This document shows positions 9,445 through 19,966 of a stretch of DNA of 64,000 nucleotides, piece after piece. The stretch is from Desulfuromonas acetexigens (GTDB lineage: Bacteria; Desulfobacterota; Desulfuromonadia; Desulfuromonadales; Trichloromonadaceae), in assembly GCF_900111775.1 (NCBI RefSeq), contig NZ_FOJJ01000001.1, positions 372,001 to 436,000 on the forward strand, in the 5' to 3' direction. Both the position numbers and the translations under genes were made by a program. Each line of letters starts with the position of its first letter. The stretch's first letter is position 1. The notes under the pieces are model-generated. The model was not told where the DNA came from. It was given only the letters and a program-made list of their open reading frames with translations, and did no database searches.

Positions 9445-11157
9445 ATGCACACATGGAAACGTTTCACCCAGGAACCACGTATCGCCTATTTTTCCATGGA
9501 AATCGGCCTCTCCGCCGAAATCCCGACCTATAGCGGCGGCCTCGGCGTGCTCGCCGGCGACACCATCAAGAGTGCCGCCGATCTGAAGCTGCCGCTGGTA
9601 GCGGTAACCCTGGTCAGCCGCCACGGCTATTTCCGCCAGAGCCTCGACGAATCCGGCCGTCAGCATGAGTCTCCGGTGATCTGGGATCCCGGCGCGGTCA
9701 TGGAACTTTTGCCGGCGAAGACCCTGGTGACCATCGAAGACCGCGACGTCAAGGTGCAGGCCTGGCTCTATCGGGTCAAAAGCCCCACCGGCGGCGTCGT
9801 TCCGGTACTTTTTCTCGATACCGACATCCCCGGCAACGTCGAATCCGACCGCCACATCACCGACGATCTCTACGGCGGCGACCTCACCTATCGGCTCAAG
9901 CAGGAAATCGTCCTCGGCATCGGCGGCGCCCGCATCCTCGACGCCCTTGGCTTCTCCATCAAGAAGTATCACATGAACGAGGGGCACGCCGCCTTCCTGA
10001 CCCTGGAACTGCTCGACCGCTCCCGTCATCCCCTGGAAAGCACCTGGGACGAGCGTGCCGCCTGGGACACCCATCGGGTCATCGAACAGTGCGTCTTCAC
10101 CACCCACACCCCGGTCGCGGCCGGACATGACCGTTTTCCCTACGATCTGGCAAGGCGGGTGCTGGGGGAACCGGTGCCGATGGGGCTACTGAAAGAGTTG
10201 GCCGGGGCGGACGAGCTCAACATGACCATGCTCGCCCTCAACCTGAGCAGCTACGTCAACGGTGTGGCGAAAAAACACGGCCAGATTTCGCAGAATCTCT
10301 TTCCCGGCTTCGAGATTCACGCCATCACCAATGGCATTCACGCCTTCACCTGGGCTTCCCCCTTTTTCGTCAATCTGTTCAACAAATATATTCCGAGTTG
10401 GGCGCACGAACCGGAACTGCTGGTGCGGGTCGACAATATTCCCGACGAGGAGATCTGGGACGCCCATTGCGGCGCCAAGGCCTTTCTTTTTCAGTACATC
10501 GAGGAAACGACCGGCCGCCGCCTCGATCCCGAGTTGCTGACTATCGGCTTCGCCCGCCGCTCGGCCACCTACAAACGGGGGGATATGATCTTCACCGATC
10601 TGGAGCGACTGGTGCGCATCGCCGGCGGCAAGCTCCAACTGGTTTTCGGCGGAAAGGCCCATCCCCAGGACGAGCCGGGCAAACGCATGATCGAGCACAT
10701 TATCCAAGACGGCGAACAGTTGCGCGGCAAGATCGAGGTCGTCTATCTGCCCAATTACAATATGGAGGTCGCCTCCCAGCTTATCCCCGGGGTCGATCTC
10801 TGGCTCAACACCCCAATCCGCCCCCTCGAAGCCTCGGGGACCAGCGGCATGAAAGCGGCACTCAACGGCGTCCCCAATTTCAGCGTTCTCGACGGCTGGT
10901 GGATCGAAGGGCACATCGAGGGGGTCACCGGCTGGTCCATCGGCCCGGCCGCCACGGAAACTTCGGTCACGGAAAACCACGGAGCCGAGGATGTGGCAGA
11001 TCTCTACACCAAGCTGGAAAAGGTCATCCTCCCCCTCTATTATGAAAATCGTCCGGGCTGGATCCGGGTCATGAAAAACGCCATCGGCAAGAATGCTTAT
11101 TACTTCAACACCCATGTCATGATGCGCCGCTACGTGACCGAGGCCTACATTCGCTGA
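9445..11157 (+). CDS. glgP: Short-form alpha-glucan phosphorylase
   Basis: Phosphorolysis of glycogen/alpha-1,4-glucan to glucose-1-phosphate in the cytoplasm. 570 residues, the short alpha-glucan phosphorylase type rather than the about 800-residue GlgP. Seen: an N-terminal RIAYFSMEIGL and YSGGLGVLAGD, the NEGHAAF stretch, and the pyridoxal-phosphate lysine region PLEASGTSGMKAALNG near the C-terminus. The ATG is preceded by AGGAGG at 9434-9439. The stop is 5 bases before the methyltransferase start, so they form a two-gene unit. Confidence 0.93.
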   Translation: MHTWKRFTQEPRIAYFSMEIGLSAEIPTYSGGLGVLAGDTIKSAADLKLPLVAVTLVSRHGYFRQSLDESGRQHESPVIWDPGAVMELLPAKTLVTIEDRDVKVQAWLYRVKSPTGGVVPVLFLDTDIPGNVESDRHITDDLYGGDLTYRLKQEIVLGIGGARILDALGFSIKKYHMNEGHAAFLTLELLDRSRHPLESTWDERAAWDTHRVIEQCVFTTHTPVAAGHDRFPYDLARRVLGEPVPMGLLKELAGADELNMTMLALNLSSYVNGVAKKHGQISQNLFPGFEIHAITNGIHAFTWASPFFVNLFNKYIPSWAHEPELLVRVDNIPDEEIWDAHCGAKAFLFQYIEETTGRRLDPELLTIGFARRSATYKRGDMIFTDLERLVRIAGGKLQLVFGGKAHPQDEPGKRMIEHIIQDGEQLRGKIEVVYLPNYNMEVASQLIPGVDLWLNTPIRPLEASGTSGMKAALNGVPNFSVLDGWWIEGHIEGVTGWSIGPAATETSVTENHGAEDVADLYTKLEKVILPLYYENRPGWIRVMKNAIGKNAYYFNTHVMMRRYVTEAYIR

Positions 11158-11162
11158 AACCT

Positions 11163-11753
11163 ATGAACCCTTCCGATCCCAACCATAACGCCACCACGCC
11201 GGTCGACTGGAACACCCGTTGGCGAGAGAAAAACGGCGAGACATCCACGCCCGATCCCTGGCTGGTCAGGATTCTCCCTCTGCTTCCGGTTGGTGAGGCG
11301 CTGGATGTTGCCTGCGGCCGGGGGCGCAACAGCCTTTATTTGGCCGAGCGGGGGTACCGAGTGACCGCCGTCGATCATTCCAGAGAAGGACTCCTCCAAT
11401 TACGCGCCGCTGCCAAAGAACGGGGCCTGGCGATCACGACCCAGCGCCTCGATCTGGAAGCGGCCCCCGACCTGCCCCATGCGACCTTTGATCTGGTCAT
11501 CGACTTTTTCTATCTGCATCGTCCCCTCTTCGCAGCGCTGATGGCGTGTCTGCGCCCCGGCGGGACGCTGGTGGTGCGCACCTTCAGTTCTGCCGGAAAC
11601 TTTCCCGGCCAACCCCGCCACCCCGAGTTCGTCCTCGCGCCGGGGGAACTGCCAACCATTTTCCAGGGCTGGGACATCCTGCTGCACGAGGAAGGGCTGG
11701 AACCGTCGAGCAAAGGGGGGAGCCTCGCCGGAATTGTCGCCCGGCACCCGTGA
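11163..11753 (+). CDS. Class I SAM-dependent methyltransferase (TehB-like)
   Basis: 196 residues. Motif I is ALDVACGRGRNSLYLAERG (about residues 38-56), followed by the acidic VTAVDHS and the FDLVIDFFYLHR motif IV region. The short N-terminus with VDWNTRWREKN resembles the TehB/thiopurine methyltransferase-like group. There is almost no gap after the phosphorylase stop and no clear ribosome site of its own, pointing to translational coupling. The substrate cannot be told from sequence. Confidence 0.8.
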   Translation: MNPSDPNHNATTPVDWNTRWREKNGETSTPDPWLVRILPLLPVGEALDVACGRGRNSLYLAERGYRVTAVDHSREGLLQLRAAAKERGLAITTQRLDLEAAPDLPHATFDLVIDFFYLHRPLFAALMACLRPGGTLVVRTFSSAGNFPGQPRHPEFVLAPGELPTIFQGWDILLHEEGLEPSSKGGSLAGIVARHP

Positions 11754-11766
11754 AATCATCGGGAAC

Positions 11767-11799
11767 AAAAAAGCCCGCGTCGGCGTTCGGCGCGGGCTT
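11767..11799 (-). terminator. Intrinsic terminator of the YcbK-like gene
   Basis: Perfect 9-bp stem AAGCCCGCG/CGCGGGCTT (11771-11779 and 11791-11799) with an 11-base loop. On the minus strand it is followed by TTTTTT. It lies just past the minus-strand stop at 11824 and also faces the converging methyltransferase gene. Confidence 0.85.
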
Positions 11800-11823
11800 G
11801 AGTGTTTTGGTGATGGAGAAAGT

Positions 11824-12411
11824 CTACCAGGTGCGAAAAGGTCCGGTGTCGATGTGGACAAATTCGGAACCGGGATAGAAACCGACGCCCCCCTGCTTCA
11901 TCGCCAGGGCGACCTTGCGCACATCGCGCAGATCCCGTCCGGGGATGCGGAAATCGATGGCCTGCCCCTTGGTATGCAGACTCTTCTTGGCCACCCCCTT
12001 CGACTTCTTACGCAACTGGGCGTTGCTCTGCTGGGAACGGTAGCCGGAGATGATATGCAGCGGTTCCCGGACCTGGAGACGATTCTGCACGGAAAAGAGC
12101 ATGTCCAAGAGCTCGACGTCGATCTTGCGGATCTCATCGGTGCGGTGGTCGCGCAGAATACGATTGATCTGCCGCAGATGTTCGGGAACGTAGCGACCGT
12201 TCGACCAATAAACCACGCGCTTGAGTTGTTCGCCGGTGTGGGTGTTGTAAAAGGAAAGGGAACGTTCGGGCAGGGATTTTTGGGCCAATCGGGCCAGGGC
12301 CTCGGTGGGTAGCGCCGCGCCGGCCAGGAGGATCAAACCAGATTTTAACAAAGTGCGGCGCGAAATACTGTTGTTTGGAGACCCAGGCAACAGGACATCG
12401 GACATCGGCAA
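11824..12411 (-). CDS. YcbK-like M15-family (DUF882) murein peptidase, Tat-exported
   Basis: 195 residues. The N-terminus carries a twin-arginine signal (SRRTLLKSGLILLAGAALP), so it is probably exported folded. The mature part has the YcbK/DUF882 signature: HIISGYRSQQSNAQLR, then SLHTKGQAIDFRIPG and a final VHIDTG, which give the His/Asp/His zinc site of VanY/M15 peptidases. Expected role: cleavage of peptide crosslinks in peptidoglycan or a lipoprotein-tethered variant of this. It is a lone gene with its own terminator. Confidence 0.87.
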   Translation of the reverse strand: MPMSDVLLPGSPNNSISRRTLLKSGLILLAGAALPTEALARLAQKSLPERSLSFYNTHTGEQLKRVVYWSNGRYVPEHLRQINRILRDHRTDEIRKIDVELLDMLFSVQNRLQVREPLHIISGYRSQQSNAQLRKKSKGVAKKSLHTKGQAIDFRIPGRDLRDVRKVALAMKQGGVGFYPGSEFVHIDTGPFRTW

Positions 12412-12576
12412 AATATCTCTCTTTTCGGTAGTTTTTGGAGCATGCCTCCAGTCGAGACTGAGCAGTTATAACAAAGCCCGGACACCCCTGGCAACCCCAA
12501 AAACGACCCGAAAATGTGGTAACGCCGTAACTTACCGAGATTATTGTCTGACGGAAGGAAGAAAAAAAGCAGGATT

Positions 12577-12609
12577 AAAAAACGGCGGGGGAAGGAATTC
12601 TTCCCCCGC
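12577..12609 (-). terminator. Intrinsic terminator of the small GSU3473-like gene
   Basis: Perfect 10-bp stem GCGGGGGAAG/CTTCCCCCGC (12585-12594 and 12600-12609) with a GAATT loop. On the minus strand it runs into a T tract (A run 12577-12582 on the plus strand). Confidence 0.87.
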
Positions 12610-12641
12610 AGCGGGAACATGCTTCTATTAACCGGGAGCGT

Positions 12642-12860
12642 TCACATCTCCATAACCGCCGGATGCTCGACTGGAACCCGACGATCTTCTCCCTGATAGT
12701 CGAGGGTCTGACGAGAACCGCGTAGGGGATCCCGATCGATCCGCACCCAGCCACTGGAACGGCGAAACCCCTGGATTTTACGTTGAGCCAGCAGGGTTTC
12801 AAACGCCCAGCGTTTAACCATGTCATAGCGACCATCGTGATAGACGACCCGGATCATCAT
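12642..12860 (-). CDS. Small conserved protein, GSU3473-like
   Basis: 72 residues, starting MMIRVVYHDGRYDMVKRW and containing GFRRSSGWVRIDRDPLRG. This pattern resembles the small GSU3473 family of Geobacter relatives; function unknown. The start at 12860 is chosen because GGGAGGT lies 7 bases upstream. A longer frame to 12899 would begin without a ribosome site. Basic, with no membrane segment. It has its own terminator, so it is probably a single-gene transcript. Confidence 0.75.
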   Translation of the reverse strand: MMIRVVYHDGRYDMVKRWAFETLLAQRKIQGFRRSSGWVRIDRDPLRGSRQTLDYQGEDRRVPVEHPAVMEM

Positions 12861-13022
12861 GGCGTGACCTCCCGAAATTTTCTTAATTTTATAGCACAAA
12901 TCCGCAACCCGGAAAGCCTTTTTAATGCATCGAGCGATTTTTTTGATAAAGGCTAAAGCTGACTGCTTTCGACAATTATGATTGCATGCCTCCCGTCATT
13001 TCGAAAGAGGACGGCGTTTTCC

Positions 13023-13120
13023 TTCTTCCCCTCACCTTCTTCCCCTCACCTTCTTCCCCTCACCTTCTTCCCCTCACCTTCTTCCCCTCACCTTCTTCCC
13101 CTCACCTTCTTCCCCTCACC
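13023..13120. repeat. Seven tandem copies of a 14-bp unit
   Basis: The unit TTCTTCCCCTCACC is repeated seven times without a mismatch, followed by a TTCT partial copy. It lies in the 342-bp gap before the ANTAR regulator gene, ending 82 bases before its start. 14 is not a multiple of three, and the frame through the array is not a real coding start. The strand is strongly pyrimidine-biased. Copy number is likely to vary by slippage. Confidence 0.95.
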
Positions 13121-13202
13121 TTCTGATCCCGGCACTCCTTATGCAAAAAGGACAGTTCGCGGGCACCCTGCCCACCCATTCCCAACTTGGAGGAGCCTGT
13201 TA

Positions 13203-13766
13203 ATGAATCTTGCCCTGATCGCCGACGAGCACCCCCAGCTCCGCCATAACTTATCAGAAATATTGAAAAACCAGGGATTTGACGACATCCTCGAAAGCGA
13301 AGACGGTCCCCGGGCGGTCGACCTCGCCTTGGTGCGGAAGCCGCAACTGATCATCCTCGATGCTGCGCTACCTGCCTGGGATGGCATCACTGTCGCTGAA
13401 AAAATAAGCAAACGGCATCCGATTCCCATCATTCTTCTGGCGGAAGCGCACACCCCGATCGATTTCGATCGTACCCGGGCGGCGGGGGTTTTGGATCTGG
13501 TGCTTAAACCTTTTTCGGCGGCCCAGATGATTGCCGGCATCAGGCTGACCTTGCAGCATTTTGAGGAGATCGCCGGACTACGGAAGGAAGTGGCGCGGCT
13601 CACGGAAAGTCTCGAGGCGCGCAAGCTGATCGAACGAGCCAAAGGTCTGCTGATCCGGCAGGGGATGTCCGAACCCGAAGCTTACCGGCGCATGCAAAAA
13701 CTATCCATGGATAAGCGTAAAACCCTGCGGGAAGTCGCCGAAGCCATTCTGCTGATGGAAGACTGA
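13203..13766 (+). CDS. Response regulator with ANTAR RNA-binding domain (GnfR-like)
   Basis: 187 residues: a receiver domain (about 1-120, phospho-acceptor D53 in LIILDAALP), a short coiled linker, and a C-terminal ANTAR domain (about 128-185; ARKLIERAKGLLIRQGMSEPEAYRRMQ, then the conserved ANTAR helices). ANTAR proteins bind paired six-base-loop hairpins in nascent RNA and stop terminator formation. The start at 13203 has GGAGGA 7 bases upstream; in-frame upstream codons would read through the tandem repeat. It lies 6 bp before draT, and two nif leaders in this window carry matching RNA hairpins. An ANTAR regulator (GnfR) is known to control nif genes in Geobacter sulfurreducens. Its kinase is not in the window. 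Confidence 0.92.
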   Translation: MNLALIADEHPQLRHNLSEILKNQGFDDILESEDGPRAVDLALVRKPQLIILDAALPAWDGITVAEKISKRHPIPIILLAEAHTPIDFDRTRAAGVLDLVLKPFSAAQMIAGIRLTLQHFEEIAGLRKEVARLTESLEARKLIERAKGLLIRQGMSEPEAYRRMQKLSMDKRKTLREVAEAILLMED

Positions 13767-13772
13767 GCGGCG

Positions 13773-14567
13773 ATGCTCTCCGCTTCCTTCAATCTCTGCA
13801 ACCTGCCCCCCTGGGCCATCGCCTCGCGCCATTTCAATCACCATCCGCAACGGCTGGAGATTCAGGGGGTGCGGCAAGCCAACCGCCGGCTCTTCGAACA
13901 TCTGGACGGACTCGACGATGCCGCTGAGCGCGGCGTCTATTTCCACGACTACATGGATGTGACCTTCCAGCTCCATCAGTGGGCCGGAGAGACCACGGCT
14001 TCGGCGCGCAAAAGCCTGAAGAACAGTTATCTGCGTTTTCTGCGCGGCTGGATGTTCGACGCCAACTCCCGGGAAGGCGCGGTCTTCAAGGGCTGGGTGG
14101 AAAGCCGTTTCGGCCTGCCGCCGACCTTTCATCGCGAGACGATTAGGGATATCCACGGCGAGGCCTACTTCCGTTATCTGGTCGACCGCATGCAGGGCTC
14201 GGCTCGCACCAGCGCTATCAACAGCCAACTCGATGTTCTCTTCGAATTCGTCCAGTATGAGCTGGCCCGGTGTCACCCGGAACGGACCCACTTCACCCTC
14301 TATCGCGGCATCAACGATTTGGACGAACACCTGATCCTCAAAGAACTCGGCCGACACTGCTATCTGCTGCGGCTCAACAACCTCAACTCCTTCACCGACG
14401 ACTTCGAACGGGCCTGGGAATTCGGCAACAAGGTTCTGCGCGCCGAAGTGCCACTGGTGAAGATCGCCTTTCTCGGAAATCTGCTGCCGACCTCACTGTT
14501 GCATGGCGAAGGGGAACTGCTGGTTATCGGCGGCGAGTATGAAGTCCAGGTTTTAACCGGCGGCTGA
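13773..14567 (+). CDS. draT: Dinitrogenase reductase ADP-ribosyltransferase
   Basis: Transfers ADP-ribose from NAD to an arginine of NifH, switching nitrogenase off when ammonium appears or energy drops. 264 residues, in the normal range for DraT. The N-terminus (FNLCNLPPWAIASRHFN) and the HFTLYRGINDLDE/NNLNSFTDDFERAWEFG region match the DraT family, whose R-S/N-E type active site is related to arginine-specific ADP-ribosyltransferases. It follows the ANTAR gene by 6 bp and precedes draG by 8 bp, forming one operon. The target arginine is present in the NifH encoded downstream. Confidence 0.93.
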   Translation: MLSASFNLCNLPPWAIASRHFNHHPQRLEIQGVRQANRRLFEHLDGLDDAAERGVYFHDYMDVTFQLHQWAGETTASARKSLKNSYLRFLRGWMFDANSREGAVFKGWVESRFGLPPTFHRETIRDIHGEAYFRYLVDRMQGSARTSAINSQLDVLFEFVQYELARCHPERTHFTLYRGINDLDEHLILKELGRHCYLLRLNNLNSFTDDFERAWEFGNKVLRAEVPLVKIAFLGNLLPTSLLHGEGELLVIGGEYEVQVLTGG

Positions 14568-14575
14568 AAGCAAAA

Positions 14576-15490
14576 ATGACTATCTCGGCATGGCGTGAAG
14601 AGGTTTGTGAGCGGGCCAAGGGGGCCTTTCTTGGCCTGGCCGTCGGTGATGCCCTGGGCGCAACCACCGAGTTCATGACCCCGAGGGAAATCCAGGCCCA
14701 ATACGGCGTCCATCGCAAGATCCGCGGCGGCGGCTGGCTCGGACTGAAGCCGGGGCAGGTGACCGACGACACGGAAATGTCCCTATGTATCGCTCGCGCT
14801 CTTATCACCGCGAAGGGTTGGGATCTCACCGGCATCGCCGATAACTTCGTCGCCTGGATGAAGGGCAAACCGATCGATATCGGTTCCACCTGTCGCAAGG
14901 GTATCCGCAACTACCTGCTCAACGGCGTCCTCGAAACTCCCTGCAACGAATGGGACGCCGGCAACGGCGCGGTTATGCGCATGGCGCCGGTCGCCCTGTT
15001 CACCCTGGGAGACGACCAGCTGCTGCGGCGCTGTGCCCTTGAACAGGCCCGCCTCACCCATCATCATCCCCTTTCCGACAGCGCCTGCCTCTGTATTGGG
15101 CAGATGTTACATCGAGCGTTGTTCGGCGCCGACACCGTGGCGCTGCATGAAATCACCCGTGAATTGATCCGGAATCACCCCAATTTCCGCTTTAACCGTT
15201 ATAACGGCCAGGCTTCGGGGTACGTGGTCGACACCCTGCGCACCGTCTTCCACCACTTTTTCACCACCTCTACCTTCGAAGAATGTCTGATCGCCGTGGT
15301 CAATCAAGGCGGCGACGCCGACACCACCGGCGCCATCGCCGGCATGCTCGCCGGCGCCCATTACGGTCGGCAATCGATTCCTGAAAGCTGGGTTCGCAAG
15401 CTTGATGGAGCGATACGGCGGGAAGTTGAAACGGCCGCTGAAACCTTGATCGAACTATCCCCCTGGTGGTGTTCAGCGAAGACGGATTGA
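14576..15490 (+). CDS. draG: ADP-ribosyl-[dinitrogen reductase] glycohydrolase
   Basis: Removes the ADP-ribose put on NifH by DraT and so reactivates nitrogenase. 304 residues. Two conserved metal-binding motifs are visible: GLAVGDALGATTEFM with DDTEMS near residues 15-70, and NQGGDADTTGAIAGMLAGA near 243-261, which hold the two Mn ions in this family. It follows draT by 8 bp. No clear terminator is seen between draG and the nifH promoter region, so some read-through into the nifH leader is possible, where the leader terminators would act. Confidence 0.94.
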   Translation: MTISAWREEVCERAKGAFLGLAVGDALGATTEFMTPREIQAQYGVHRKIRGGGWLGLKPGQVTDDTEMSLCIARALITAKGWDLTGIADNFVAWMKGKPIDIGSTCRKGIRNYLLNGVLETPCNEWDAGNGAVMRMAPVALFTLGDDQLLRRCALEQARLTHHHPLSDSACLCIGQMLHRALFGADTVALHEITRELIRNHPNFRFNRYNGQASGYVVDTLRTVFHHFFTTSTFEECLIAVVNQGGDADTTGAIAGMLAGAHYGRQSIPESWVRKLDGAIRREVETAAETLIELSPWWCSAKTD

Positions 15491-15582
15491 TCGGTGCACA
15501 GGCTCCTTCAGAAAACTCTGCACGGGGACCGGGCAGGCGGTGTTCAATTAATAGGCAAATCGTCTTCCAAAAAAATGATTAA

Positions 15583-16858
<1,276 letters not shown>

Positions 16859-16893
16859 GGAATCACGGAACAATGACCGATATAGGAGCTTAT

Positions 16894-18354
16894 ATGTACC
16901 AAGGTGACGATAAGCACGAAAGAAAGCCCGTCCCGGGCGTGACCACGGAAAGAACCGAGAAGCTCATCGCGGAAACCCTCGCCGAGATGCCGGAGAAGGC
17001 CCAGAAAAAACGGGCACCCCACCTTGGTGCCAACGACCCGACGGCGAGTTGCTGCGCGGTCAAGTCGAACCGCAAGGTCGTACCCGGCGTCATGAGCCAG
17101 CGCGGCTGCGCCTACGCCGGCGCCAAGGGGGTGGTCTGGGGGCCGATCCGCGACATGATTCATGTTTCTCACGGTCCTATCGGCTGCGGCGTCTACAGCT
17201 GGGGGACGCGGCGCAACCTGATGCAAGGGATTCCCGGCGTAACTTCTTTTCCCATGGACTTTACCTCCGACTTCCAGGAGAAGGACATTGTCTACGGTGG
17301 CGACAAGAAACTGGAAGTGCTCCTGCGCGAGGCCGACGAACTCTTTCCCCTCAACAAAGGGCTGTCGATCCTCTCCGAGTGTCCCGTCGGACTGATCGGC
17401 GACGATATCAACGCCGTCGCCAAGAAGATGGAGGCCGAACTCGGCAAGTTGGTCGTTCCCTGTAACTGCGAGGGTTTCCGGGGCGTCAGTCAGTCTCTGG
17501 GACATCACATCTCCAACGATTCGATCCGTGACCACATCATCGGCAAGTTCGAGTTCAAAGAGCCGGTCGGGCCTTATGACGTGGCGCTGATCGGCGACTA
17601 CAACATCGGCGGCGACGTCTGGGCGGCCAAACCGATCCTCGAAGAGATCGGCCTCAACGTCAAGAGCGTCTGGACCGGCGACGGCGAGGTGGAGAAGATC
17701 GGTGCCACCCATCAGGTCAAGCTCAACCTGATCCACTGTTACCGCTCGATGAACTACATGTGCAAAGTGATGGAAGAAAAGTGGGGAATCCCCTGGCTGG
17801 AGTACAACTTCTTCGGCCCGACCAAGATCGCCGAAAGCCTGCGCGCCATCGCCGCCCGCTTCGACGAAACCATCCAGGAGAAGGCGGAAGCGGTCATCGC
17901 CAAATACCAGCCGGCCATGCAGGCAGTGCTCGATGAATACCGGCCACGCCTGGAAGGCAAAACCGCCATGCTTTTCGTCGGCGGCCTGCGCCCCCGGCAC
18001 ACCATCGGCGCTTACGAGGACCTCGGCATCCAGATCACCGGCGCCGGCTACGAGTTCGCCCATCAGGACGACTACGATCGCACCTCGCCGGAGATGGCAA
18101 AGGGCACCTTGATTTACGACGACGTCTCCGAGTTCGAACTGGAAAAATTCGTCGAGGAACTCAAGCCCGACCTGGTCGGCAGCGGCATCAAGGAGAAGTA
18201 CGTCTTCCAGAAGGCCGGCATCCCCTTCCGCCAGATGCACAGCTGGGACTATTCGGGGCCCTATCACGGCTACGAAGGCTTCAAGATCTTCGCCCGCGAT
18301 ATCGACATGGCGATCAACTCGCCGACCTGGAAGCTGGTGAAGAGTCCGTTTTAA
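16894..18354 (+). CDS. nifD: Nitrogenase MoFe protein alpha chain
   Basis: Carries FeMo-co with NifK as an alpha2-beta2 complex. 486 residues. FeMo-co ligands are seen: Cys in [11 protein letters not shown] (equivalent to Azotobacter Cys275) and His in [13 protein letters not shown] (His442). The Gln/His pair in VSQSLGHH (Gln191/His195) and P-cluster cysteines ([15 protein letters not shown] and others) are also present, so this is a catalytic Mo enzyme. The start at 16894 is chosen because AGGAG sits 5 bases upstream; an in-frame ATG at 16822 lies inside the palindromic repeat and is unlikely to be used. Confidence 0.97.
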   Translation: MYQGDDKHERKPVPGVTTERTEKLIAETLAEMPEKAQKKRAPHLGANDPTASCCAVKSNRKVVPGVMSQRGCAYAGAKGVVWGPIRDMIHVSHGPIGCGVYSWGTRRNLMQGIPGVTSFPMDFTSDFQEKDIVYGGDKKLEVLLREADELFPLNKGLSILSECPVGLIGDDINAVAKKMEAELGKLVVPCNCEGFRGVSQSLGHHISNDSIRDHIIGKFEFKEPVGPYDVALIGDYNIGGDVWAAKPILEEIGLNVKSVWTGDGEVEKIGATHQVKLNLIHCYRSMNYMCKVMEEKWGIPWLEYNFFGPTKIAESLRAIAARFDETIQEKAEAVIAKYQPAMQAVLDEYRPRLEGKTAMLFVGGLRPRHTIGAYEDLGIQITGAGYEFAHQDDYDRTSPEMAKGTLIYDDVSEFELEKFVEELKPDLVGSGIKEKYVFQKAGIPFRQMHSWDYSGPYHGYEGFKIFARDIDMAINSPTWKLVKSPF

Positions 18355-18391
18355 GTGGATGTAACGGTAGAGGTGCACCGATATGCGCCCT

Positions 18392-18439
18392 GGGCGGATG
18401 CAATCCGCCCCTACGTAGGGGCGACCCGCCGGGTCGCCC
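18392..18439. repeat. REP-like double palindrome between nifD and nifK
   Basis: Two adjoining hairpins, GGGCGGAT-gca-ATCCGCCC (18392-18410) and GGGCGACCC-gcc-GGGTCGCCC (18419-18439, allowing one shared G), are joined by the palindrome CTACGTAG (18411-18418). It sits in the 138-bp gap between nifD and nifK. Confidence 0.82.
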
Positions 18440-18492
18440 TGGGCTAGGCATCGCCTCGCCCTTAAAGTAAAACGCCCAAAGGGAGATTCTAT

Positions 18493-19956
18493 ATGAGCGC
18501 TGAAGCCGCCGTGAAATTAGTGACCGAAACTCCACCCGAAGAGATCGCGCGGGTCGAGAAATGGATCGACACCGAGGAGTACAAAGAAAAGAACTTTGCC
18601 CGCGAGGCCCTGGTGGTCAATCCGGCCCACGCCTGCCAGCCGCTGGGAGCACAGATGGTCGCCACCGCTTTCGAAGGGACACTCCCTTTCGTGCATGGCT
18701 CCCAGGGCTGTGCCTCTTACTTCCGCAGCACCTTCAGCCGCCACTTCCGCGAGCCGGCCGCCGCGACCTGCGACGCCATGACCGAGGACGGCGCCGTCTT
18801 CGGCGGCCAGAACAACCTCTTCGAGGGGTTGGAGAACGCCTACGCCCTGTACAAGCCGAAGATGCTGGCGGTCTACACCACCTGCATGCCCGAGGTCATC
18901 GGCGACGACCTTACCGCATTCATCAAAAATGCCCGGCTGCAAGGGCATGTGCCCGAGGATCTGCCGATCCCTTACGCCAACACCCCGAGCTTCAACGGCA
19001 CCCACATCCACGGCTACGACTCCATGCTCAAGAGCATCCTCGAAACCCTGACTGCGGGACAAAAGATCGAAGGCAAGTGTACCGGCAAGCTCAACCTGAT
19101 CCCCGGCTTTGACGGAAATACCGCCAACATCCGCGAGTACAAGCGCATCCTCGAACTTTTCGGTATCCCCTACACGGTGCTGGCCGACATCTCCGAGGTC
19201 TTCGATTCCCCCTGCGACGGCCACTACCGCCTCTATCCCGGGGGAACCAAACTCGAAGATGCGGCCGAGTCGATCAACGGCAAGGTGACGCTGGCCCTGC
19301 AGAAATATTCCACGACCAACACCATGAAGTGGATCGAGGAAGAGTACAGCGGCGAAAAGGTGGCCATGCCCATGCCTTTCGGCATCAAGAAGACCGACGA
19401 ATTCCTGATGAAGCTCGCCGAACTCTTCGGCAAGCCGGTTCCGGAAGAACTTAAAGCCGAACGCGGCCGCGCCGTCGACGCCATGACCGACGCCCACCAG
19501 TACCTGCACGGCAAAAAGTTCGCCGTCGCCGGGGACCCCGACTACCTGCTCGGCATCGTCAGTTTCCTGCTGGAAATGGGCGCGATCCCCTACCACGTGC
19601 TCTGCTCGCGCACCACCAAGAAGTTCGAAAAGGAGATGAAGGCGCTCTTGGCGACCTCCCCCTTCGGCGCGACGGGCAAGGTTTACATCAACAAGGATCT
19701 CTGGCACCTGCGCTCCCTGCTGATGACCGACCCCGTCGACGGCATTATCGGCGACACCCATGCCAAATGGGCGGCCCGCGATGCGAAGATCCCCCTCTTC
19801 CGCATCGGTTTCCCGATCATCGACCGGGTCAACCTGCATCGCAGCCCGGTGATCGGCTATCAGGGAGCGGTGAACATGCTGACCATGATCGCCAACAAGT
19901 TCCTCGATATGAAGGATGAAACCTGTGAAAACCAGTGGTTCGAGATGATGAGGTAA
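18493..19956 (+). CDS. nifK: Nitrogenase MoFe protein beta chain
   Basis: Partner of NifD, carrying half of the P-cluster. 487 residues, shorter than the about 520 of Azotobacter because the N-terminal extension is reduced, as in many anaerobes. P-cluster cysteines lie in NPAHACQPLGAQ, HGSQGCASYFRSTF and TTCMPEVIGDDL, and the conserved serine/arginine region STFSRHFREP is present. The start has GGGAG about 9 bases upstream. Gaps to nifD and nifX each contain inverted repeats rather than promoters, so the genes are likely cotranscribed from the nifH promoter. Confidence 0.97.
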   Translation: MSAEAAVKLVTETPPEEIARVEKWIDTEEYKEKNFAREALVVNPAHACQPLGAQMVATAFEGTLPFVHGSQGCASYFRSTFSRHFREPAAATCDAMTEDGAVFGGQNNLFEGLENAYALYKPKMLAVYTTCMPEVIGDDLTAFIKNARLQGHVPEDLPIPYANTPSFNGTHIHGYDSMLKSILETLTAGQKIEGKCTGKLNLIPGFDGNTANIREYKRILELFGIPYTVLADISEVFDSPCDGHYRLYPGGTKLEDAAESINGKVTLALQKYSTTNTMKWIEEEYSGEKVAMPMPFGIKKTDEFLMKLAELFGKPVPEELKAERGRAVDAMTDAHQYLHGKKFAVAGDPDYLLGIVSFLLEMGAIPYHVLCSRTTKKFEKEMKALLATSPFGATGKVYINKDLWHLRSLLMTDPVDGIIGDTHAKWAARDAKIPLFRIGFPIIDRVNLHRSPVIGYQGAVNMLTMIANKFLDMKDETCENQWFEMMR

Positions 19957-19966
19957 AAAAGGCAAA

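Noticed and set aside
13023-13120. Tandem repeats as a CRISPR array
   Set aside because: Units abut with no spacers, are only 14 bp and have no cas genes nearby.
12978-13202. In-frame upstream extension of the ANTAR regulator through the tandem repeat (FFPSPSSPHLLPLT repeats)
   Set aside because: The 14-bp unit shifts frame each copy and the peptide is just repeat translation. A GGAGGA site and ATG at 13203 give a normal receiver N-terminus.
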